Origin: Tetraselmis striata
Taxonomy: Eukaryota; Chlorophyta; Chlorodendrophyceae; Chlorodendrales; Chlorodendraceae
Direction: 5' to 3'
DNA length: 64,000 nucleotides
Assembly (NCBI GenBank): GCA_006384855.1
Contig: VCJN01000238.1
Span: 142,636 to 206,635, forward strand
Part shown: in pieces, positions 31,941 through 44,000 of the stretch
Position numbering within the stretch: the first letter of the stretch is position 1
Layout: every line of letters begins with the position of its first letter
Notes under the pieces: generated by a model
What the model was told of the DNA's origin: nothing
The model's database searches: none
What the model saw: the letters and a program-made list of their open reading frames with translations, nothing else
Program-made: the position numbers and the translations under genes

Positions 31941-34900
31941 ATGGTGGGCGCACTCGTAGCCCGCGTGGTGTACTTCTGGCTGGCGGTGCTGGCGTGGCTC
32001 AACCGCACAATATGCCACCCCGTGGCGGAATGGTGGCTTAACAATGTGGTGGCGACGTGGGAGGAGACGGTGAAGTCGTTCTGGCGCGAGGTGGTGTCGT
32101 ACATCGTGCGCTTCATCAACGGCTGCTCCGCCTCCTTCATCTCCCTCTTTGTGGACGGCAGCTACTACGCGTGCGCGCCTGCCCTCTTCCCTCCCCCTCT
32201 GCACAATTATCACCATCTTCTCCTCTCTAACCTTGATGCCCCTGGAGCAGGCCAATATCCCACCTCCCCCGGCTTACCCTACCAGCCCCCTCGCATGATC
32301 ACCATCACCATCACCATCATCATCATTGTTATCAGAGAGAGATAACGAGAGAGTGAGAGGCGGGGGGGGGGGGGGGGGGGGGGAGGGAGGGAGTAGCATC
32401 AACATGTGCCTTAGCACGGCTGCTTCTACATCAGCATTCGCTTTGGCACCAGAATTGGCATCGGTAATGGCTGTAGTGATTGTACTAGCGCGGTATTGGT
32501 GTGTCCTTTTGCACCAGCATCATCCTGTCAGGAGCTGCCCAGCCTCAACCCCTCTTCCCTCGCCGCTTGTCCACGCAGCAATCTCCGTTCCGGCTTTGAC
32601 CGCCCCAACGCCTGGCAAGCCTACCACGACACCAAGAGGCCCTCCACCTTCAACGCGCTCATCGAGCGGCAGTGGGCGAACCGCGACGCGATGTCCAGCA
32701 TGGACAGCGACTCGGACAGCGACGTGAGCGGGCCGAGCTTCACGCCACCGCCGCACAGCCGCCCAGGTGGGGAGCGGCTGCAGGGCAAGGGGGGTGCGGA
32801 AAGGGGGGGGGATGGAGGTGAGGACGAGCGCGGGAGGCTGCTTGGCAGCTGCTGGCAGGCAGGGGAGCAATGGACTGGGCCAAGCGGTACCAGGGCTGAT
32901 GGGGGCATTGGGAGGTTTGGGAGGGGAAGCTGGGCTGCGCAGATGCGCGGATGCAACCCTGAGAATATGCCTCTGCATCCGGTGCTCGTAGGGTCGCTGT
33001 CGCGGCTGCAGCGCCTGTGGACGTGGCGGCTCGGCCGCAGCGGCGCTGAGGAGGCGCCCAGCGCGGCGGAGGCGCTGGTTGGCGGGTTGCTGCCGGGGAT
33101 GCGGCGCAGCGGGAGCGACCTGTTCCAGCCCAACCCGGACGAGGACCTGTCCAGCACAGGCACGCCTCCGCCCTTCCCCTCCCCCGTCCGCCGCTCCGTG
33201 CCGCCTGGCCCCGCACCCCTCACGGCGCCACCATGCCCCGCCGCCCGCAGTCCCAGTCGCGCACGCGGTGCACCGCGGGATGATGGCGGACCTGAGCACC
33301 GCGCTGGAGCTGGCCATCACCGCGGCGTTCGACCTGTACCGCGCCGCCGTGCGCTTCGTGCTGCGCATGCCTTCCCAGCCGCAGCCGCAGGTGAGGCCAC
33401 GCCCGCCCTGTCTCCCCCACCTCCCCCTCGAACCCAACCCACTGGGATGCCGATTCCTGGCCCGCAGTCATATGACTATGGGCTGAGCGCCATGCCCGGC
33501 ACTGAGCCGGGGCCCCCTGTACCACGCTGCAGGGCAATCAGGCTGCCCCCCGGGCAGCCAGCGGCGTGCCCCGCTCGCCTGCGTCGCCGCCGTGCGCGCG
33601 CATGGGGCAGGGGGCAGGGGTGGGAGGGCAGGCGGTGGCGCGCCACCCCAGCGCCATCCCGCACACCCCGCACACCCTGGCGCGCAGCAAGAGCGCGAGC
33701 GTGCTGGAGATGCAGCACAGCAACCGGCCGCCGCTGGCCGACGGCTGCACCGCCGCGGACGTGCTGCACGCCGCGGGGTACCCCTCCGAGACGCACACCG
33801 TGGTCACGGACGACGGCTACGTGCTGCAGCTGGAGCGCATCCCAAGGCCAGGTAGGGGGCGCGCTCGTGCGGGGCTGTACTGTGTGAATAAATATAAATA
33901 TACGTTTGTTTATATGTCCATGTCCATGTATATTATGTGTCTATCTGGGGACATTTTGTATATAAAAAACATATATTTTGATGTGTCTATCTATATATAT
34001 CTATTTTTTTTTATGTGTCTATCTTTTTTTTTTTTGATGTGTCTATCTATATATATCTATATTTTATTTTATTTCTTATGTGTCTATCTATATATTTTTG
34101 ATGGGTCTATCTAGGTACATTTTGTATATGTGCATGTATAGGTATAGGTATGGGTAAAGGTACAGGTAAAGGTACAGATATAGGTATAGGTGTAGGTATA
34201 GATATATGTATAGGTCGTGCATGTATAGGTCATTAGGCCGTATAGGTTCAGGTACATCTACGTATTTACCTGTGTGAATTCACCCTGTTCTCCCCCCCCC
34301 CCCCCCCCCCTCTTCCCCGGGGGGCTGTCATTGCAGGCGCCAAGGACGTGGTGTTCTTCATGCACGGCATCCTGGACACCGCGCTGGGCTGGGTGGCAAA
34401 CGGTGTCACGCGGAGCATCGCGTTTGCGGCGTACGACAAGGGCTTCGACGTCTGGCTGGGCAGCTGTCGTAGCAACCCTCCACGCCGGCACACCGGTGAG
34501 AGACTAAAGCTCCCCCCCCCCTCCCTCCCCCCCTCTCCTTCCTGTTTTTCTCTCTACATACATGCATAGTATCATTTATACACATGTATGTATCTCACAT
34601 AATATATATGTATGTGTGTGTGTGTGTTGTGTGTTGGGGGGAGGGGGGGTTATATGACATGTATACCTACGGGTCTAAAGTTCCTTGTATATAGTTAATT
34701 TTAGACTCGTACTTATGAGTATTCCGCGTCGACAAACGCGACAAACCCTCACGAGCCCGCTCGCCTTGCTTTCGCCCCCCGCCGGCTCTCAGACGCCCGC
34801 ATCCAGAGCACCGCCTACTGGAGCTACTCCATCAACGAGCTCGGCCAGATGGACGTCGGCGCGCAGGTGGACCACATCCATGTCACAAAGTGCGCGGAGC

Positions 34901-37900
34901 TTGGCGCGGCGCGGCACATCCAGCCCGCCGACTTTGGCGTCCTGCCCACGGAGGCGAGCCAGGCGGAGCAGCGCACCAGGTCGACACCCCCCCCCCCCCC
35001 TTCCCTAATTCTTCGCCTCAACCTCGCTCTTGATTTTCACTCGGGCCGCTCTACCTCGCCTTATGTATATTTCGCGCTAGTGTTTCTTTTTAGCAGGTAT
35101 GCTTATGTAAATTTTTACTAGTATTAATGATTCCTCTCGGAACATCCGAGCTGATCGCGGAACGCCCCTCGTGTCTCCGGCACAACACTGCGCAGGGCAT
35201 CGCTGGACGGGAACTGGGCGGCGCCCGGCGCACCCCGCCTCGGCGACCCCGAGCCCTTCCTGGGCGGTGTGGCGCTCACCCGCACCGCCAGCAGCGTCTC
35301 CCTCGGCAGCGTCAGCTTCAGCGGCGCGACGGCGCGTCTCGGGCCCACGACGGGTGCCAAGCCCACCGCGCCGCCGTCGCCGCTCTCGTCGCCGACGTGC
35401 GCCAACGGTGATGGCAACGGGCTGCGCCGCCGCAAGCTCGCCCGCGCGGCGACGAGTGGCATGGACACGCCTGCGCACATGGCGAGCGCTAACGGTGCGG
35501 GCCAGTTCCGGCAGTAGAGTGTCGCCGAGTGGCCATTTACAACTCTAGCCTGAGTCCAAACAGTTCGCCCCCAAACTACTGTGACTGTGATTTTTGTCGG
35601 CATACAGTCGACGACACGGTCGACAACGGTGGCGGCGGCGGCGGCGGCGACGATGTCCTTACAACTTACTGACGAGTAGTTCGCACCGCCGCAGGTGAGG
35701 ATCGTGCGAGCGAGGAGCGTCGCGGGGCGTCTGGACCGAGGCCGCGGAAGGGCCGCGACGACAAAAGCGGCGGCGAGGAGCTGCCCTACCGGCTGCGCGC
35801 CGTGGGGCACAGCCTGGGCGGCGCAATGCTACTCATCTACGCTGTGCGGCGCGCCATGGCGGGGCGCCCGCACCATCTTGCGCGCCTCATCCTCCTCACT
35901 CCCGCCGGCTTCCACAAGTGCGATGAATCCCACCGAACCCGTGGCTTGCGGAGTGCCTCAACTTGCACAACCTATTAAACTAAGGCTATTGTGTGTAATT
36001 GGATTATACACAATAGCCTTAGTTTAATCAAGTAATCACTGCTGTAATCACCACAAGTAATCACTGCTTTAGGTTCTTTCATTTCATTTATATGGAGGTA
36101 ATCTTACCATGAAATTGAGGTCATCCTACTCAAATCCGATGTACATAAATATAAATACATGCATAGGTATAAACATTGAAGTATACTAAGGTAGTTGTTA
36201 ATACAAAAATGAAACTTGCTCTTATTAAATGCATTGACTGTAGCCTAATATGAATCGATCCCGATGATGACGTTCATGTGTATGCCTGCTCAATAGTGTT
36301 TTGATGAGCGTTGTTATTGTGATTAAAGTCGGCAAAGCTTTTATTAAATCATTCCTTCTTGTTTAATTTTTTCACTTCTCGTCACTCACAGCCGGAGCCG
36401 CACCTGAACTCCCCACCTCTCCCCCTCCCGCGCTGCATTTCACCTTCCCGGCCTCGCAGCTCGATGCCCGCCATCGCCAAGCCCTTCCTGTGGTTCACGC
36501 CGCTGTGGGCCTGGCTGCTCCGCCGCTACCTGCGCAATGGCGCGGGAATGTACATTCCCACCTCCATGCTGCGCTCCATCATGACCAAGCTCCTGGTCGA
36601 CATGCAGGAGATGCCCGCGCTGGGCGAGCTGATGCGCCTGTTCATGCGGTGCGGTCACTCCCCCCCTCCCCCCTCCCCCCCCCCACATGCCCATGGTTGT
36701 GCCTGGTGACATGAATTGTGTGAATGCACTTTGCTGTTTATTGCCCGTACTGCCTCGCTTGTTGCTTTTATTATGGCGCATGATGATATCATCATTGCCG
36801 CATGAGGCTTGTTCCCTTATATGATAGCCTCTAGTGGTCAGTTGGTGCGCCCCCCAACATGGTGAGTATGCCCTAGGGTGTTGCTGGCTGTATTGGAGGG
36901 ATACAATAATCCAATTGTCGTGACTTATGGAACACCGTTAAGACGCGTGCGTAGCTCCAGTGCAGAAGCCCTGTGCGGTCAATGGTGCACATTTGCTCTG
37001 CCTCACAGATACATCGTGCATGGGCGGTGGTCTCCACCATATCGTTGTCTGGGGCTACCGGACTAGCTCAATGCTCCGAAACCATGCTCCGAAACCATGC
37101 GGCGGCACTGCTTAGCGTTGTCTACATATACATTTCCGCTGATGACGGATGTCGACCCATACCCCCCCCCCCCCCCCCCCCTGCTATTGAAGTGGATTTC
37201 TTTGCATTGTCAGCTCTGTACTGCTCCGAAACCATAGTGGTGTTCTGAGCACCGCAGGCCCTTCCAAGTCATGATACAAAGTATTGGTTTGCCAGGATTT
37301 CTTTAGCAATTAATGAAACCAGAAACCCTGTGCAGCAAGTGTTTAAGTAACATCTTAGGTTGTGTTACACTTTGCCATAAAATCTAAAGCCCGCTGTTGT
37401 CCTGAGCGCGGTGTGACGGGGCATTAATGCGGATTTTATACACATAGTGTGTGTTGCTGATGGGTGCCACGCTGAGTGCCCTCTGCCGCCCGCAGGACAT
37501 GCATGAGCGGCGACAGCAGCCAGTGGGACCGCGCGCTGAAGCTGCCGCACTACAACCCACGCGCCATGCCGGCGGTGTCGGCGCACACGGTGCTGCACCT
37601 GTTCCAGCTGATGGGGAGCGGCCGCTTCCAGATGTACGACTACGGCAACGCCGCCGCCAACGGCGCCGCGTACGGCACGCCGCAGCCGCCCGACGTCGCC
37701 GCCAACTACCACCGCCTGCGCGACCTGCCGGTCGACCTCATGGCGGGCCGCCGCGACGGCGTGATCTCGCCCGAGAACGTGCAGCGCCATCTTCACGCGC
37801 TGCGCGCCGCGCAGGTGGACGCCACGCTGGAGGAGTTTGTGTACGGCCACCTCGACTTCACCTTCTCGCCCAAGGACGACCTGCGCATGTACATCCTCTC

Positions 37901-37922
37901 CCGCCTGCTGCTGCCGTGCTAG
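31941..37922 (+). CDS. Acid lipase/triacylglycerol lipase-like alpha/beta hydrolase (11 exons, about 842 aa)
   Basis: Exons: 31941-32170, 32579-32766, 32992-33159, 33251-33390, 33533-33851, 34337-34495, 34793-34979, 35196-35494, 35695-35917, 36460-36648, 37496-37922; all phases agree. It matches plant acid-lipase relatives that carry a long N-terminal region before the lipase fold. Residues 1-75 are Trp-rich and amphipathic (RVVYFWLAVLAWL, VRFINGCSASF), probably membrane-associating. Then come a disordered part, the lipase-associated segment DDGYVLQLERIPRP, the oxyanion strand FFMHGILDTALGWV, the nucleophile elbow GHSLGG (Ser about 603, DNA 35806-35823), the acid in MAGRRDGVI (Asp about 789) and the base in VYGHLDFTF (His about 820). 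The triad is intact, so it is likely active on neutral lipids or sterol esters. An extra Ser/Gly-rich block (exon 8 and the start of exon 9) sits before the nucleophile. Intron 3 appears to use a GC donor (CACAG/GCACGC at 33160). Confidence 0.88.
33890..34265. repeat. Simple repeats in lipase intron 5
   Basis: Imperfect repeats of GTGTCTATCTATATATAT type (33930-34110), then AGGTATAGGTA/AGGTACAGGTA type (34130-34230). They lie between exons 5 and 6 and are not coding. Confidence 0.8.
35974..36028. repeat. Perfect 21-bp inverted repeat (hairpin) in lipase intron 9
   Basis: Left arm 35974-35994 starts ATTAAACTAAGGC and is matched base for base by the reverse complement at 36008-36028, with a 13-base loop. 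It could be a tiny MITE or a structured RNA element inside the intron. A short direct repeat (AAGTAATCACTGCT) follows. Confidence 0.85.
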
Positions 37923-38836
37923 CGCAGGAAGCAGCAGCAGAGCCGCAACACCGCGGCAGAGGTAGCGAGCGGCCGGACTTGGGGGAACGTGCGCAGGCGG
38001 GAGGTACTACATCATCACTACTATACCATTCATCATCTTTTGAAGTAAGGGAACGCTGTGGCGCTGCGTGGGGGCGGCGACGCCAGGCACTCCACCTCGG
38101 CGGAGTCCTCGGCGCAATTCTTCCGTCGCTCGCACAGCCCATTCCCGCCGCGGATTTACCATTCGCGCTCTGCCGTCCCAACCAATCGACGTGTGCTCGC
38201 GCATCGACCTGCCACTTCCTGTCCTGCGCAAGTCTCTCCCCCTCCCCCCGGCTACTGCCTCGCTAGCCCAGGAACCCACAGCCGAGGGGGCATGCTGTGA
38301 GGACGAATGAAGGCGGAAGTTACTACGGGCCATTGACGACCCTTTTAAAGTGCTGAGAAATGCAACGCTCGTGCAGACGCGGGGCCGCGCAATTAGCGGT
38401 GAGAAGGCATACCAACGGAGGGTGGGAGAAGCGGCTGGGTAGCAGCAGCCTACAACGCTGGGATGATTGTTTTGTTACATGCGAGTGGCCCTGTGGCGTT
38501 TAAAAGAGTGGCAAGCGGAAGGGGTGACGACTTATACGTTTTAAGTGCACATTCGTTCCACATTCCGCCCCCATATGCTGGCTTTCGCTGGTCCACATTC
38601 CCCGCCCGGGCAGCGGCCCTCGCACAGAAGCGAGGGTATAAACAGTGATGTCACGCAGTAGCTACCATATTTACGTGTGTTTACATGTTATTATTTTTGT
38701 GGCTAGCTACTACATAGGCTGGTCGCTCATGAAGCAGTTCCCAGCAAGGGAGGAAGGGGGGGGGAGGACAACCTAGAAAAAACTTCGCCAATTCTGGGAT
38801 GCCATTTTCTTATTAATATCGCTCTGTCGCTATGAT
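37923..38836. other. Spacer between convergent lipase and F-box genes
   Basis: It contains the 3' flanks of two convergent genes. Frames here are short and without motifs. No RNA gene or repeat family was recognised. Confidence 0.5.
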
Positions 38837-40564
38837 CTATGCTGGATTGTACCCGGCAGCGGCGGCGTGCGGACCTGTCGAGTCAGGGAGGCACCCGGCC
38901 AGAGGCTGCACCTGGCGGGTCCGAAGACTGCTGTGCCCCCGCAGCATCGCAAGCGCGTCGATGGACACCATGGCGCATCCGCGCACGTCAAGCCATGAGA
39001 GACGGGGTAGCTCTTTGAGCCGCTCCGACCCGACGTCGGTGACCCGCCGGTTGTTCTGCAGGTTCAGCCGCTCAAGCCTCGTCAGGCTCCGGCAGATGGC
39101 AGTCAGACACGCATCAGAGACGCCGTCCCCACTATTCACACGGCCCTTACGATCTATGTACTGGTACCCGATCATCTGAGGGTTGGTCAGCTCGCTCAAC
39201 GGGTGGAGTCTCCGATCGGTTGCTCGGTCAAGACGCGAGATGTCCAGCTCGGTAAGGCCAGTGAGACCTGACAGGCCCTCGCCATTAATTGCCCACTTCA
39301 CATGGCTGAGGTCCAGAGCGACTAGATTCGGTAGGCTCGCGAGGCTCTGCAGGCCCTTGTTCGTGATTTTAATATGCTCTGCGCCGCCTTGTCCCACCTC
39401 GCGGAGGGTGAGCGCCCGCAGCGCTTTCTGCCCCGCCAGCGCGGCGAGGTGCTCGTCCCCGAGGTCCGCGCTGAAGCTGAGGTCCAGGAATGTAAGGGAC
39501 TGAGTTCTCTCCAGGTGCATTGTAAACAAACGGGTGAATCCGTTCACGGAGACGCCAAGGGGGCTATCGATGATTCTGCCGAAGTGATCCCGTTTGCGTG
39601 GCGGGACCCCGACGGAATACTGGTATGGATTTTCGCACCCGGGATCGTAGTCGGACTGATCCACAGGAGCCTCGCCAGGCGGGGGCGCTTCCAGGCGGAG
39701 GCCGTGCAGCGTCAGCCGGTTCAAGCGGAGACATCCGCCTATGACTCTTATGTCACAATCGTACATGAGGCCAGCGCAGTTGTCCAGCACCAGCTCGGTG
39801 AGACCAGTGCGCGGCAGAGCCAGGTCTAGCACCTTCCGGCTCGCGCACCCCGGCGATAGCACGATCGAGCGCAAAGGGTGTGGAAACGCGTGTTCCTTCT
39901 CCAACGCCTTCAAAATCTGAGACCAAAGAGCCGGGAGTGCGACCATGTCAGAATACAGAATGAGCGAGGCCAGCGAACATCACACTCTTCGACGGCAGAC
40001 GCGCAGTGCGGCCAGCGGTGTGCACGGCACAAATCAACGCAGTCCCCAGCGACCGGGCAGCCGCACCGGCGTGTGAAGTGAACATACTACTATAAATATG
40101 ACCTCGGTGGCAAAAGCCGCTCGAAGACGGGGAGTATTTGTGGGCCGAGGCCTCACCTGAAACGCCCTCTGCTTATCATCGACGTCCAGCACCAGAGAGT
40201 CGACGCCGCGGAAGGTGCGCTGCCAGCCCCGTGGGTGTGGCGACGTCCCGCGGGGGCCGGCGGCGATGTCGCGGAAGCCGGTGAGAGTCAGGGTGAGCGG
40301 CACAGAGCCGACCGCCTGCGCCCAAGAGCGGCAAACTAGACGGGCCGTGCCCAGCTCCTCGACGCTCGAGTTCAGGGCGCTGAAGATATGCACTGCCAAC
40401 GTGTCGGTGTGGCCAGTTGGGCCATCCTTGGGTATGCCCGCGAGGGCGGTACTGGTGATCAGCGGCAGGTAGGCCCATCCGCCCTGCGATGGTGGCGCCC
40501 TCTTCTTTGCACAGCGCTTGCGCGGCGCTGTGGCGGGCTCCTGGGTAAGCAAAGTCTGCGGCAT
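38837..40564 (-). CDS. F-box-like/leucine-rich-repeat protein (two exons, 495 aa)
   Basis: Exons 40564-40157 and 39916-38837, joined by an intron with GTGAGG...TCTCAG, phase 0. Residues about 50-85 (LAVHIFSALNSSVEELGTARLVCRSWAQAV) fit the F-box pattern, where the Leu/Ile core and VCRSW helix bind Skp1 in SCF ubiquitin ligases. The second exon contains irregular leucine-rich repeats: TELVLDNCAGL, NRLTLHGLRL, TFLDLSFSADLGDEHLAAL, VALDLSHV, TELDISRL, ERLNLQNNRRVTDVGSERL and SWLDVRGC. The repeats resemble the cysteine-containing class of F-box partners, which select substrates. A nuclear-type basic patch (KRCAKKR) sits at the N-terminus. Substrate unknown. It lies next to the repeat island but looks intact. 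Confidence 0.8.
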
Positions 40565-41074
40565 TGTGCTGATCTATACGGTCCAGCCCCTCCCCCGCCC
40601 TGAAGGACGCAGGTTGTAGACCTGCTTGTCGTCAGACAAGCCGGGTACCTGGTACCACACAACGGGCGGCGATTCAGTAGTCCTTAGTGTCATGACGTGA
40701 TCATCTCTGTGGATGTGCGCGCTGGTCAAACCAAGGCTACCAAGGCTACCCTTCTGTACCCGCCGTAATGCCACCAGCAGTCGCTTTACTGGTACGAGTC
40801 CGGTACCAGGTACCTGTACCGGCGGGACAGAACTGGCACCGCAAGTGAAACCCTCCATCAGCCTCGCGGGAATAGTCGCTACTAAATGCCTCGGCGGGGC
40901 GGGATAGAAAGTGCCTCATCGGGGAGATACTGAAAAATGTTTGGTTGCTACAACATTTGTTGCTGGACCAATCAAATAGATTTGAAAGTTCCAAACGGGG
41001 TCATGCCAAACGTTTTACGAGTAATTCCACGGCCCAGCAGAGGCATGCTGGAAAAATGAATACAGTAGTCGCTA
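40565..41074. other. Spacer: F-box gene promoter side
   Basis: It contains GGTACCTGGTACC-like repeats (40645, 40800) and two TAGTCGCTA motifs (40873, 41066), the second abutting the outer end of the palindrome. No gene was seen. Confidence 0.5.
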
Positions 41075-44000
41075 AACGTGTCTTCTCACTGCCACAGAAG
41101 CATTTATTATTATTGAGCCGGACACTGAACCGCGCGGTGCGCGCCAATGTACCCCGGTCCTCGCTCTCCTTGCGCCCCTCGCGGGGCGCGTATAACCTAG
41201 CGCCCAACCTGCACAGCTAGGGCTTACACGCCCAGCCGCGCGGCGCAACGATATCGCGGTGCAACGATATATATATAAAAAGTTTCAAATATTTTTAAAA
41301 TACCTGTACCCAACAGTGACATTTTGCGCGGTCGCCGGGCGAGAGGTAGGAGCTCACATCCAAAGTGCAGAAAATAAGGATCGCGCTCGCGCTGATATTC
41401 CATTATTTTGAACGGCCGTCCTCTGCCCTCGGCCGCCCTCTTGTTGTGCTGCCACCACTCGGCGATAGTCCGCACCATGCTACCGGCGACTACAACATGA
41501 ACCAAGGGGATGCATCAAGGACGCATCATACGGTATAGGCGCATAACAAAGGTTCCAAAGGGGTCGAATGGTGTGCATAAGATGTTGTTGGCGAATATTG
41601 TGTCACGCACACCCTTGGCGAGCGTCACCCCGCGACAGTCATACATATCAACACAGCTGCTACAAAGACTTTGTCATTGTGGGTTATATTTCAGATTCGT
41701 GAAGCTCTCTCGCTATGCGGACGGTATTATGCTCGGTTGGTGCGGCTCCGCTAGGGGTTGTGACGAATCTCCCGACCGGAGAGCATGCTTTCCGGACGCG
41801 GAATGGTCAGGTTGCACTATGGCGGAGGTCAAGGGGACAGGTACGGTAGTATTTTACAGTTACGGTCGTACGTACAAGTATATGCCGTTATTAAAATCAT
41901 CAACCCCGGACAATATGGCCCGACCGCACAGTGTTGATCACGCACGCTATATCGTATCAACGATAAATCGTTACAAGTGCGGTGGCTTTTCATCACCCAC
42001 AATCGTTAATTCGAGTATGTCACCAACCCGGGCAGTAGTCACGCTATATCGGGTCAACGTGATCGTTACAAGTCGTGAACGGCGGACATTATGCCAAGAC
42101 AACATTAGTTAATATAACGATATATATCGTGTCAACGTTAAATCGTTGCAGGTGCGGTAGTAGTATATTTAATCACCCACGGTCGTTCATACAAGTATGT
42201 CGCGTTGTTATCATCAACCCCGGACAATATGTCCCGACCGCACAGTGTTAGTCACGCTATATCGTGTCAATGATAAATCGTTACAAGTGCGGTATAGCTT
42301 TTTATTACCCACCATGATCGTTCATACGAGTATGTCACAAATCCGGACAGTAGTCAGCACGCTATATTGGGTCAACGTGACATAATTATAAGTCGTGAAC
42401 GGCGGACATTATGTCCCGACACTAACGATATGTCGTGTCAACGATATATCGTTACATGTGATGTAGTATTTTATCATCCACGGTCGTTCATACGAGTTAG
42501 TATATGTCGATGTTATCATCAACCCCGGACAGAAAGCCCCGATCGCACAGCGTTATCTAGTCACGCTATATCGTGTCAACGATAAATCGCGTTACATGTG
42601 ATGTAGCTTTTAGCACCCGCGATCGTTTATACGAGTATGTCACCAACCCATGCAGGAGTCACGCTATATCGGGTCAACGTGACATCGTTACAAGTCGTGA
42701 ACGCCGGACATGTCCCGACTAACGAAAAAAAAACTAGTAACGATATATCGTGTCAACGATATTTCGTTACAAGTGCGGTTGTGTATTTTATCACCCGCGA
42801 CCGTTCATACGAGTATGGCCGTGTTATCGTGCTATCATCAACCACGGACAGCGTTAGTAACGATATATTTTATCAACGATCTGTCGTTACAAGTGCGGTA
42901 GTAAGTTACTTATCACCCACGTTCATACAAGTATTCCATCAGCAACGCCGGACATTGTGTGTCCCTAGCGCACAACAGTGTAGGTAACGATATATCATGT
43001 CAACGTTAAATCGTCACAAGTGGCATGTTGTATACATGGTGATGGAGGCATCGGCGGCAGCGGAGGAGGAGGAGGAGGAGGAGGCGGAGGAGGAGGCATG
43101 AAGAGGAACAGGCATCGGAGGCCTCGGCGGCGGCTGCGGGGGAGGTGGAGGTAGAGGAGGAGGAGAAGCATGCTGACGGGAGGGGGGAGGGGGGTGTACT
43201 ACGGCTGTGAACAAAAGAGACACATCTGGGCATACTTGCAAGCACCGTAGCAGTTGATACCATCATCATTGTAATTCAGTACCCACCTACCAGCTTTGCA
43301 ACGATCTGCGTGTCATAGAGTGGTACGTTAGGTGATGGATGGGAGGTGGAGGGGGGGGGGGGGGGGGGGGGAGGGGGGCGAGATGGCATGCCTCGTGTCA
43401 GCGCGGAAGTATGCAGAGTATCAAAGCTGTGTGCACTTATTTACACTTAATGTGCACACACTGGGTCAAATTGTAATCACGTTTTATCTTTGCAAGGAAT
43501 ACTCGTGTAAGATCGCTGGTGAAAGCCGGAATATGAAGCGGGTGAGTCTAAAACGAGATGGCGTTGACACGTACGTGCATGAGTGCAATGTAATAACGGC
43601 GGTGGGAAATCATCCAGAGCATGGTTGAGGGTAGGATGTAGAGTCACTGGCATTGTTGATATCAACCTGAAGATGCAACACATGCATGTAATTCTGCCCG
43701 CAGCTCGCTGTCCGCTCCCCGTTGCCCGCCGCCCGCTGCCCGCTGCTTTCTCGCTCACATGTGCCGTACCTGCGCAAACACGACTAATCGTGTTCACGAT
43801 TACTCGTGTTAATCCTGCTTAGCAAACCCCCGACACGGGGATCCAGCCTATTTTCACCCATGTGCACGATGTGTTGGACTATCACTATTATGCGCTTGGG
43901 GCATCCCGCTTTCAATCCGGGGCTGCTTAGTTAATGAAAACACGCATGTCTTGAAAACCCTAAAGCCTAAGGTGACGAGAAAACAACTACTGCAACGAAT

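Noticed and set aside
33476..33532. Extra lipase exon starting at SYDYGLSAM
   Set aside because: It breaks frame with the following SKSASVLEM region; using the acceptor ending at 33532 gives consistent phases and no stop.
42637..42987. Short satellite-borne ORFs
   Set aside because: Same words repeat in different frames and on both arms; this is satellite sequence, not a gene family.
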